From: Elusimicrobiota bacterium
GTDB lineage: Bacteria > Elusimicrobiota > Elusimicrobia > Elusimicrobiales > UBA9959
Direction of reading: 5' to 3'
DNA: 23,629 nucleotides
Assembly: GCA_003450815.1 (NCBI GenBank)
Contig: DMES01000056.1
Location: forward strand, 4,857 to 28,485
Part shown: positions 1-6,908 of the stretch, one piece after another
Position numbering within the stretch: position 1 is the stretch's first letter
How the letters are laid out: every line of letters starts with the position of its first letter
Translations under genes and position numbers: made by a program
The notes under the pieces: generated by a model
What the model saw: the letters and a program-made list of their open reading frames with translations, nothing else
Databases searched by the model: none
Told to the model about the DNA's origin: nothing

Positions 1-53
1 TTGTGACCTGTGACTTGTGACTGCTGTTCTATGACTTGTGACTTGTTCCCCGT
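1..53. repeat. TGACTTG-type short tandem repeat encoding a post-ACP linker
   Basis: Degenerate heptamers of the type ACTTGTG/CTGTGAC recur here on the plus strand. They lie within the synthase reading frame after the second ACP and encode a Ser/Gln/Thr-rich stretch. The array continues off the window edge. The same unit recurs at 318-385. Confidence 0.6.
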
Positions 54-3000
54 TTCGTCTATGACAAAACGTACGCAATGTCGTATGGTCGGGTAATCCT
101 TAAGGGCCACATTGTCGCGTCTTGGAATGGAATAATGCTCGCGTATAGAGGCAAAAAGCTCGGCCTGCTTTACAGTATCAATGCCGAGGTCGGCTTCCAT
201 ATCCAGGTCCGGTTCCAGCATGTTTTTTGGGTAGCCGGTTTTTTCCGTGATCATGTTAAGAATAGTAGTCTGGACAGAGTCCTCTGTGAGAGCGGTTGAC
301 GCCGAGGGCGCAACCGCTGTCACAGGTTGCAAGTCACCAGTCACAGGTTTCTGAATGGGCGTTACTTGTGACTTGTGACTTGTTTCCTCCAGGACGAAAC
401 GTACACAGTGCCTTATTGTCGGGTAGTCTTTAAGCGCTACATTGTCGCGTCTTGGAATGGAATAGTGTTCGCGTATGGCCGCAAAAAGCTCGGCCTGCTT
501 TACGGTGTCAATGCCGAGGTCGGCTTCCATGTCCAGGTCCGGGTCCAGCATATTTATAGGATAGCCGGTTTTAACGGTGATCATATTAAGAATTTCAGCT
601 TTGACGGATTCCTCTGTAAAGGCTGAAGGCTGAGGGCTGAAGGCTGAAGGCGCCGGGGCCAAAACAGGCTGAGGCTTTTTTTCCGGTGTGTTTGTTGTTT
701 TGGCTGGTACCCTAACCCCTATACCCTCTCCCCTAGCCCCTGCTTTTTTGTCCTTCACGCGCAGGGTGTTGAAGACCACTTCAAGCTCGGGTTCCGGGTC
801 GTTTGAGATCTCGCTTAACCAGCGCCGGTAGAGGTTATTATCTTCTATGCGGGCTTCCCCCACTTTGTAGGTGCGCTGCACAAAAGACATGGCCATGTGA
901 GAGCCGAAACCGGCCGCGAAACGCAGAGCGTATTCCAGGTCGTATTTACCGCCTTTTGAAAGGTTTATGCCGGCCAGTTCCGGGTCCGGTTCCCTGTAAT
1001 TGGCGATGGGCGGGATGATGCCTGTGTTAAGCGCTCTTATGGCCACGGCGTCCTCAAGGCTGGCGCCCATGGTGTGGCCGGTAAAGCCTTTTACATTGCT
1101 TACCACCACTTTGTCCGCGGCGGAGCCGAAAGCCTTTTTAAGGGCTTTCACTTCGGCGGATGCGCTGCCGCCTCTGGCCGGGGTGTAGGTTTCATGCGAC
1201 ATGAACAGCGTTTTTGACGCTATCTGGTTCTTGTCAAGGCCGTAAAGGCGCTCAACTTTGGCCACGAATTTTTCCATGACTGAAGCCACATGGTCGGTGT
1301 CAAGCCGTGTGACATGATAGGCGCTGTTGGCGCTGTCGGAAAGCAATAAGCGCGCGAGCGGCTTCATTCCCCGCGCGCGCACCAGGGTTTCATCCTCTAT
1401 AACAAGCGCTACCGCGGCCGAGCCCACTATCAGGCCGTGGCGCCGTTTGTCGAAAGGAAGCGCCGCTTCGGAAATATTTTCCTTTGTGGTGGCTGTGCCC
1501 GAAGCCAGAAAACCGGGCAGGGTCCATTCATTCAGGGTTTCATTTGTAATATCGTCTGCGGCTATTATCACCACGCGCTTTGCCTTGCCGGCGCGTATCC
1601 ACGACTCGGCTATATGTACCGATTGTGTGGTGCTGGCGCAAGCCGCGCTTATGTGCGCGGCCGGGCCCTTGGCTCCCACCCATTGGGCGAACTGGCTGTC
1701 GCCTATGGGGATTACTTTAAGCAGGAAGTTCTGGCTGAAAGCGTAGGCGTCTTTTTTCTCTCCGGCGTGGTGAGTGCTGAAATTCTGCTCCATCCATTGT
1801 CTGAGGGACTGCTTGTCCTCCTTGCTGCTCAGGCGTGAAATTATGGAGTCGTAAACTTCCCACATCTGGTCGGGGGATTTTCCTGCGTATTTGTCCATGA
1901 AGTAGGAGGAAACCTCATTTATAAGCGATTCCATTGTGGGGAAAGCGGAGGCGAATATCACGCCTGTTTCCGAGGCAAGAGGCTCGGGCAGCGACCATTT
2001 CTCCGGCAGCCAGCCGCCTGTGGTGGTTTTCTTGTAATAGTGGGTAAGAGGCAGGCCAGCGTCTTTAAGCGCCAACACTCCGGCTCCAAGCGCCATCCTG
2101 AAAGTATTATCCATGGCCTTGGCTATGTTTTTAGGCACGCCGAATTCTTTTTCCAGGTCAAAAATGCCTTTTCTGGCGGAAAGTTTTATCGCGTCGTCCA
2201 CTGAGTCTATTCTTTCTATCCGGTGGTTGCCGTCGGGGGATTTTATCACGCGTATGACGTTTTTTTCAATTTGCTTTGAGCGCCAATCAAGCGGGATGGG
2301 CTCTATCATGTTTCGGCCCTCAAGGATCTCGTCCAGGTTATGCTCCCTGAAAAGGTTGTCCAGAGTGCCTGGCGCGCCGGCCGCAATGCCGGAGAAGGCG
2401 ATGTCGTTCAAATTAATACCCAGCGCCTCAACTCTGGCGCTGAGGGCTGAAGGCTGCCCATTAGAGGCTGAAGACTGAAGGCTGTAGGCTGAAGAACTGC
2501 CGCTGTTCCCTCTACCCTCTACCCTATCCCCTATACCCTGCAGTGCCCAGTTCTGATAATACGGGTTAAAGAAATTACAGCCCTTTGCCGGCAATTTTCC
2601 TTCCCAGTTCACGGGGATGCCCAGCGCCGTCATGTTAGCCAGAAGGTCGTTAAATTCTGTTATGCCTCCCCGCTTGGGGTGATTGGAGGCCAGCACAGTT
2701 ATGTCGCCCTTATCCTTAAGCGTGGAGGTCGCGAAAGCGCTAAGCACGCGTTTAGGGCCGCACTCTATGAAGGTGCGTACACCCTCGGCGTACATGCGCT
2801 CGAGCTGCTTAATGAACTCGACGGGGCTAGTCATCTGCTTTATCAGCATATCGTAGATGCCCTGCGTATCCTGCGGGAAGAAGTCCGCGGTGACATTGGA
2901 CAGGATCTTCATGTCGGCGGGTTTGATCGGGATGCTCTGCAGGAATTTGCGGTAGGGGCCCATCGCCGGGGCCACTATCTCGGAATGAAAAGCGTGGGAC

Positions 3001-5453
3001 ACCGGGATCTCCCCCGCTTCCACGCCCATGCCCTTGAAAAGCTGCACGGCCTGCTCAATGGCTTTGGCTTCGCCCGCTATAACGGTCTGCAGCGGGCAGT
3101 TCTTGTTGGCGCAAATGGTATAGCCGTTTATTTTTTTGAGTTGCGCTTCCACCTTCTCGTAGCTGAGGGCCACAGAGGCCATCTTGCCCGGGTCTTTAAC
3201 TTTAACGCTGGCCATTTCCTTGGCGCGGCTGGTAACGGCGCGCAGGCCGTTTTCAAAGGTAAAAATACCGGCGGCTGTGGCGGCGGCGTATTCGCCCAGG
3301 CTGTGGCCTATGGCCATGTCCGGCTTTATGCCGAACTCCCGGAACAGGCGGTACATGGCTATGTCGGCCGTCATCATGGAAGGCTGGGTAAGCTGGGTCT
3401 GTTTTATAGCGGCTTCGCGCTTGGCCAGGTCTTCCTTGCTTTCGCCGGGTTTCGACCAGATGGCCTCGGTCAGGCGTATGCCTATCATTTTTTCAAGTAT
3501 GACGTCGGCTTCGTTAAAGGTCTCCTGCACCACCTGGTACTTGGCGGCCAGGTCCCTCATCATGTCAACATACTGCGAGCCCTGCCCCGGGAACAGCAGG
3601 CCCACTTTGTTGTTATTGGCTGCTGTCTTGAAAGTATACACTCCTTTCAGTTTAAAATTCAGCGGCGGCGTGGGCCAGGTTTCCTCTTTGGCGTTTTTTT
3701 CCAGAAAGGCTATTTTTTCTTTCAGGTCAGCAGGCGATTTGGCCACTATGGAAACGCCCCACGCTTCGCGCGGTTTTTGGGCCAGCGGCTGGGCGATTTT
3801 TACCAGCGGGTACGTTTCGGGCCATTTTGAAATGGTCGAGGCGGAAAACTCTTTTGCGTTGTCTATCACGCCTTTTTGCGTTGGGGCCGTGAATATTACG
3901 GCCTCTCCCTGCAGGCTTGAAAAAGGAATTTTCGGGTTTTCATTAACAGCAGGCAGAGGCATAGGTTGAGGTAGAGTAATACCTTCTACTATGCCTTTGC
4001 CTATACCTGTGCCTGCAGTTGCTCCCGCAGCCCCTGCTTTTATGTAAAGCTGGTGGCCGGGGCCGGTATATTCTTCCATGGTCACATGGAAATTCGCGCC
4101 GCCGAAACCGAAGGAAGACACATTAGCCCTGCGTATCCCCTGTTTTTTCCATTCTTCCGCTTTAGTTATTATCCGGAACAGGTTTAAGTCTATGCCGGGA
4201 TTGGGCTTTACACAGTTGATGGAGGGTGGCAGGGTTTTATTGTACAGCGCGAGAGCCGTTTTTGTTATGCCAACCGCGCCCGCCGCCGCTTTCGCGTGGC
4301 CTATCTGTGATTTTATGGAGGTAAGTCCTATTTTCTTAGAGCCGTCCATATGCGGGCCGAACACTTCTTTGAGCGTCTGAACTTCCGCGGCATCTCCGAC
4401 CTTGGTGGCGGTGCCGTGCGCTTCCACCATATCTATCTCCGCGGGTGAGTAATCAACCTGGGCGAAAGCGTTCTCTATGGCTATGCGCTGCCCTTTGGGA
4501 TTGGGCGCGGTTATGCCTTTGCCCTTCCCGTCCGAGGACGCGCCAACGGAGTTTATCAAAGCATAAATCTTATCGCCGTCGCGTATGGCGTCGGAAAGGC
4601 GTTTAAGAATGTATATGGAAACCGCCTCGGCCATTACGAAGCCGTTTGCCCTTTCGTCAAAAGTCCAGGAACCGTCCGCGGAAAGCGCCCCTATCTTGCA
4701 GAATTTAACATATGCGGGCGGCGACATCATTTCGTCGGCCCCCCCCGCCACCGCCATATCAAACTTGCCGGCGCGCAGCCCCAGCACGCAATAATCCAGC
4801 GCCGCGAGCGAGGAGGCGCAGGCCGCGTCAAGGGTCATATTCGGGCCGTTGAGGTTGAAAACATTGGCTATGCGGCCGGCCGTCACATTTGAAAGCTCTC
4901 CCGGCATGGTGTCTTCGGTTATATTCAGAATATCGCCGTCTATGCCCGCTTCGTATTCCCGCAGTATGGCTTCGCGCTTAGTTCCGTCAAGTGCGGCAAA
5001 AGTCGCGGTTTTTTTCAACATGTCTTCGTTGTAGAACTTGTAGACCCGCAGGTCGGTAAATTCTTTTCGCATGGCGCCCATGGCGTTGCCTATGACGGCC
5101 GCGGCTTTTTTGGGGTCAAACGGTTTTTTGTTGTAGCCGGAATCTTCAAGGGCCATCCTGGCGGCTTCTATGGTCATTTGCTGCAGGCGCGAGATCTGGG
5201 CGGCGGTCTGCGGAGGGATTTTGTATTTTAGGGGATCAAACTTAAAGCCTTCAATAAAGCCGCCTATCTTGGAATAGGTCTTGTCCTGGGCTTTATGATC
5301 TTCGCTGTAATACAGCTTCCAATCCCAGCGGTCAGCCGGCACTTCTCCCAGACAGTTGCGGCCTTCAAGGACATTTTTCCAAAATTCATCTTTATTCATG
5401 GCTTTGGGAGCTATTATACCCAAGCCTATAATCGCTATCTTTTCATTGTCCAT
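1..5453 (-). CDS. PfaA-like iterative polyketide / secondary-lipid synthase (KS-AT-KS-ACP-ACP), 3' end outside window
   Basis: The frame starting at ATG 5453 stays open for at least 1,817 codons and runs off the left edge. Residues 1 to about 460 are a ketosynthase with Cys212 in DAACASS, His346 in VEAHGTA and His386 in IGHAKAA. An acyltransferase follows (about 610-900): FPGQGSQ, Ser718 in GHSLGEY, and HAFH at 820-823, a motif usually linked to malonyl-CoA. A second ketosynthase (about 990-1500) also keeps its triad: Cys1272 in ACAST, His1420 in SHETYTP, His1460 in GHTMGAS. Two ACP domains are centred on residues 1650 and 1760. The order resembles PUFA/secondary-lipid synthases; ketoreductase and dehydratase domains may follow off-window. 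The product cannot be predicted. It would be a cytosolic enzyme loading malonyl units. The ribosome site is modest (AGAGGT, 9 nt before ATG). Both ACPs carry Thr at the usual Ser position, and the inter-domain linkers are repeat-encoded. Confidence 0.9.
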   Translation of the reverse strand, partial: MDNEKIAIIGLGIIAPKAMNKDEFWKNVLEGRNCLGEVPADRWDWKLYYSEDHKAQDKTYSKIGGFIEGFKFDPLKYKIPPQTAAQISRLQQMTIEAARMALEDSGYNKKPFDPKKAAAVIGNAMGAMRKEFTDLRVYKFYNEDMLKKTATFAALDGTKREAILREYEAGIDGDILNITEDTMPGELSNVTAGRIANVFNLNGPNMTLDAACASSLAALDYCVLGLRAGKFDMAVAGGADEMMSPPAYVKFCKIGALSADGSWTFDERANGFVMAEAVSIYILKRLSDAIRDGDKIYALINSVGASSDGKGKGITAPNPKGQRIAIENAFAQVDYSPAEIDMVEAHGTATKVGDAAEVQTLKEVFGPHMDGSKKIGLTSIKSQIGHAKAAAGAVGITKTALALYNKTLPPSINCVKPNPGIDLNLFRIITKAEEWKKQGIRRANVSSFGFGGANFHVTMEEYTGPGHQLYIKAGAAGATAGTGIGKGIVEGITLPQPMPLPAVNENPKIPFSSLQGEAVIFTAPTQKGVIDNAKEFSASTISKWPETYPLVKIAQPLAQKPREAWGVSIVAKSPADLKEKIAFLEKNAKEETWPTPPLNFKLKGVYTFKTAANNNKVGLLFPGQGSQYVDMMRDLAAKYQVVQETFNEADVILEKMIGIRLTEAIWSKPGESKEDLAKREAAIKQTQLTQPSMMTADIAMYRLFREFGIKPDMAIGHSLGEYAAATAAGIFTFENGLRAVTSRAKEMASVKVKDPGKMASVALSYEKVEAQLKKINGYTICANKNCPLQTVIAGEAKAIEQAVQLFKGMGVEAGEIPVSHAFHSEIVAPAMGPYRKFLQSIPIKPADMKILSNVTADFFPQDTQGIYDMLIKQMTSPVEFIKQLERMYAEGVRTFIECGPKRVLSAFATSTLKDKGDITVLASNHPKRGGITEFNDLLANMTALGIPVNWEGKLPAKGCNFFNPYYQNWALQGIGDRVEGRGNSGSSSAYSLQSSASNGQPSALSARVEALGINLNDIAFSGIAAGAPGTLDNLFREHNLDEILEGRNMIEPIPLDWRSKQIEKNVIRVIKSPDGNHRIERIDSVDDAIKLSARKGIFDLEKEFGVPKNIAKAMDNTFRMALGAGVLALKDAGLPLTHYYKKTTTGGWLPEKWSLPEPLASETGVIFASAFPTMESLINEVSSYFMDKYAGKSPDQMWEVYDSIISRLSSKEDKQSLRQWMEQNFSTHHAGEKKDAYAFSQNFLLKVIPIGDSQFAQWVGAKGPAAHISAACASTTQSVHIAESWIRAGKAKRVVIIAADDITNETLNEWTLPGFLASGTATTKENISEAALPFDKRRHGLIVGSAAVALVIEDETLVRARGMKPLARLLLSDSANSAYHVTRLDTDHVASVMEKFVAKVERLYGLDKNQIASKTLFMSHETYTPARGGSASAEVKALKKAFGSAADKVVVSNVKGFTGHTMGASLEDAVAIRALNTGIIPPIANYREPDPELAGINLSKGGKYDLEYALRFAAGFGSHMAMSFVQRTYKVGEARIEDNNLYRRWLSEISNDPEPELEVVFNTLRVKDKKAGARGEGIGVRVPAKTTNTPEKKPQPVLAPAPSAFSPQPSAFTEESVKAEILNMITVKTGYPINMLDPDLDMEADLGIDTVKQAELFAAIREHYSIPRRDNVALKDYPTIRHCVRFVLEETSHKSQVTPIQKPVTGDLQPVTAVAPSASTALTEDSVQTTILNMITEKTGYPKNMLEPDLDMEADLGIDTVKQAELFASIREHYSIPRRDNVALKDYPTIRHCVRFVIDETGNKSQVIEQQSQVTGH
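70..288 (-). repeat. ACP repeat, second copy (Thr at phosphopantetheine site)
   Basis: This is the second of two direct repeats offset by exactly 330 bp (110 codons) in the synthase gene. It encodes an acyl carrier protein domain with the core DLGIDTVKQAELF. The residue at the 4'-phosphopantetheine attachment position is Thr1760 (codon ACT) instead of Ser. Helix and loop residues around it match the first copy closely, with most differences at third codon positions, which suggests a duplication kept under selection. Confidence 0.85.
318..385. repeat. TGACTTG / CACAGGTT short tandem repeat encoding the ACP-ACP linker
   Basis: This segment carries CACAGGTT and AAGTCACC motifs followed by ACTTGTG repeats, with both orientations present, so it could fold back on itself. 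It encodes the linker between the two ACP domains (residues about 1691-1713; rich in Ser, Gln, Val, Thr and Pro). Confidence 0.6.
400..618 (-). repeat. ACP repeat, first copy (Thr at phosphopantetheine site)
   Basis: This is the first of the two tandem acyl carrier protein repeats and encodes the same DLGIDTVKQAELF core, with Thr1650 (codon ACC) at the expected Ser. The ACP region ends in DYPTI followed by a hydrophobic helix, as in PUFA-synthase-type ACPs. The two copies use different Thr codons, so a single sequencing error does not explain the substitution. Confidence 0.85.
619..650. repeat. GGCTGAA short tandem repeat encoding the pre-ACP linker
   Basis: Four tandem units of the type GGCTGAA/GGCTGAG lie just before the first ACP in the synthase gene. 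On the coding strand they give a Pro/Ser/Ala/Phe-rich linker (PSAFSPQPSAF). The same unit appears at 2440-2494. Confidence 0.65.
710..741. repeat. CCCTA/CCCCT pyrimidine-rich repeat in the KS2-ACP linker
   Basis: Degenerate ACCCCT/ACCCTCT units form a C-rich strand 32 bp long inside the synthase frame. They encode a Gly/Arg/Val-rich linker downstream of the second ketosynthase. The unit resembles the array at 2508-2540. Confidence 0.55.
2440..2494. repeat. GGCTGAA short tandem repeat in the AT-KS2 linker
   Basis: About six degenerate GGCTGAA/GACTGAA units lie in frame inside the synthase gene, between the acyltransferase and the second ketosynthase. They encode a Ser/Ala/Gln-rich linker. This is the same unit family as at 619-650. 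Confidence 0.65.
2508..2540. repeat. ACCCTCT/ACCCTAT short tandem repeat in the AT-KS2 linker
   Basis: Four to five degenerate ACCCTCT units directly follow the GGCTGAA array in the same AT-KS2 linker. The coding strand reads Gly/Glu/Arg-rich sequence (GIGDRVEGR). The reading frame is uninterrupted through both arrays. Confidence 0.6.
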
Positions 5454-5702
5454 TTTAATTATACCTCTATACGTTGATTTGGCCGTCCGATGGCCAGCCG
5501 CCTAAGGCGGTGTGAGAATTTGTAAACGGAACACTTATCTATTTCAGGGAATAAAACTTGTTAGCGGCGTGTAGAATCATAAGTCCATTATATTAAATAA
5601 TTGCCGGATTAATCCATTCCCTAAAATTGCCGCAATTTTTGGGAGTTCTTGCACCTGCGTGCAAAGTCCTGCGGTACAGGTTACCGGTGGATTTGGGAAT
5701 AT
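5454..5702 (-). promoter_or_regulatory. Intergenic leader upstream of the synthase gene
   Basis: This 249-bp gap between the ABC ATPase stop and the synthase start is the longest gene-free stretch in the window. On the minus strand there is a TATAAT match at 5587-5592 without a convincing -35 box. Two hairpins lie close to the start codon: GGCC/GGCC arms at 5481-5495 and a 5-bp CCGCC/GGCGG stem at 5498-5510. A promoter here is plausible by position, since the synthase starts a new functional unit, but the sequence evidence is weak. No riboswitch was recognised. Confidence 0.3.
5623..5664 (-). terminator. Possible weak terminator hairpins after the ABC ATPase gene
   Basis: Two small perfect stems follow the ABC gene in its direction of transcription: TTGCAC/GTGCAA with a 4-nt loop (5649-5664), then AAAATTG/CAATTTT with a 3-nt loop (5623-5639). 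The second stem ends in TTTT on the transcript. It is AT-rich and has no separate long U-tract, so this is only a possible intrinsic terminator. Confidence 0.25.
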
Positions 5703-6746
5703 TTACATCCGGGTGCCGTCAGCGGAACTAAAAAAATGCATGTGCTCGCGCTTAAAAGAGAACCAGGCGCGGGTTTGATTTGGCGGCCATTTCAGAGTGG
5801 TGGAGCAGCGGAGTGTTGCCCCGGCGGCGGTGGAAATAGCAAGCGTCGTAAGCGCCCCGGCCGGCTCGCAAAGGTCTACTGTTCCCTCTATCCAGTCCTG
5901 GCGCGGATTGGCTGATAGGTCCAGATCTTCGGGGCGGATCCCGCAGGTAAAATCTTCCAGGCCGGACTTCGGGCCGGTTAAAGCGTATCCCATAGCCTGT
6001 ATTTCCCTGTTTGTCAGGATGTTCATCTGCGGCGTACCTATAAAGGTGGCGACAAAGATATTGGCCGGAGACTCGTATATCTCGTTCGGAGTGCCGACCT
6101 GCTGGATACGCCCATCCTGTAAAATCACTATTTTGTCCGACATGGTCATGGCTTCTATCTGATCGTGCGTGACATAGATAACAGTGCCCTTCACTTTCTT
6201 GAAAAGCATTCTTAGCTCGCCCCGGGTTTTATCTCTCAGTTTGGCGTCCAGGTTGCTAAGCGGCTCGTCAAGCAAAAAAACCTTTGGATTGCGGACCAGC
6301 GCGCGGGCCAGTGCGACCCTCTGCCGCTGTCCGCCGCTAAGCGCGCGGGGCTTGCGCGCAAGCAATCCCTCAAGGCCGAGCATTTCGGTTGTGGCTTTTA
6401 CGCGGGCTTCAATCTCAGGTTTGGCTATTTTTCTAAGCCTCAGGCCCAGTGAAATGTTATCTTCAACCGAAAAATGCGGATATAAAGCGTAATTCTGGAA
6501 CACAAAAGCCATGTCCCTGTCGCGCGGGGCTACCCGGCACATATCGTTCCCCGCAATCGTCACCTTGCCGGATGTCTGCTCCTCCAGCCCGGCTATTATC
6601 CTGAGCAGGGTAGTTTTCCCGCAGCCGGAAGGCCCCAGCAGCGAAACGAATTCAGTGTCTTTGACCGCAAACGAAATATCATGCAAAACAGGGTGCGCGG
6701 CGCCCTCAAAGGTCTTTGAAATATTGGTCAGTTCAACTTCAGCCAT
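5703..6746 (-). CDS. MalK/UgpC-family sugar ABC transporter ATP-binding protein
   Basis: This 347-aa protein is the ATP-hydrolysing subunit of a carbohydrate ABC importer and would act at the inner face of the membrane. Walker A is GPSGCGKT (38-45), the Q-loop is near Gln84 in QNYALYPH, the signature is LSGGQRQR (136-143), Walker B is FLLDEP (157-162), and the H-loop lies in VTHDQ. Residues after about 240 form the TOBE/MalK-type regulatory domain ending in HFFSSADGTRM, so the length is normal. A good ribosome site (AAGGAG, 8 nt before ATG) supports the start. No permease or binding protein is adjacent, so it may energise importers encoded elsewhere, as MsmX does. It sits downstream of GH35 and GH94 genes on the same strand, consistent with oligosaccharide uptake. 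Confidence 0.9.
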   Translation of the reverse strand: MAEVELTNISKTFEGAAHPVLHDISFAVKDTEFVSLLGPSGCGKTTLLRIIAGLEEQTSGKVTIAGNDMCRVAPRDRDMAFVFQNYALYPHFSVEDNISLGLRLRKIAKPEIEARVKATTEMLGLEGLLARKPRALSGGQRQRVALARALVRNPKVFLLDEPLSNLDAKLRDKTRGELRMLFKKVKGTVIYVTHDQIEAMTMSDKIVILQDGRIQQVGTPNEIYESPANIFVATFIGTPQMNILTNREIQAMGYALTGPKSGLEDFTCGIRPEDLDLSANPRQDWIEGTVDLCEPAGALTTLAISTAAGATLRCSTTLKWPPNQTRAWFSFKREHMHFFSSADGTRM

Positions 6747-6780
6747 AAAAGAGACTCCTTGGTTAGCTTTGGTGACTGCT

Positions 6781-6903
6781 CAGGTTCACGGTTCAGCGGT
6801 TCAACGGTTAAATCCGGGGACACAAAGAAGACCATTGGGAAAATGACCTTTAACTAACCGTGAACTGTGAACCTTGAACCATTGAACCTCTCTTCTGAAC
6901 CTC
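6781..6903. repeat. Inverted arrays of GGTTCA/TGAACC units between the GH35 and ABC genes
   Basis: The left arm (6781-6810) holds four GGTTCA-type units; the right arm (6855-6903) holds their reverse complement as TGAACC-type units. The two arms could form a long imperfect stem around a 44-bp centre. The array fills most of the 162-bp gap between the two genes. The same unit in the same inverted layout flanks the other end of the GH35 gene. Confidence 0.7.
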
Positions 6904-6908
6904 TCCAC

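Noticed and set aside
2440..2545. Possible frameshift or gene boundary in the synthase at the repeat-rich linker
   Set aside because: Codon-by-codon reading shows no stop, and both flanking domains are in the same frame.
2679..3830. Long plus-strand frame of 383 codons
   Set aside because: It is antisense to the acyltransferase region of the synthase. The product is low in recognisable motifs, while the opposite strand shows GHSLGEY and HAFH.
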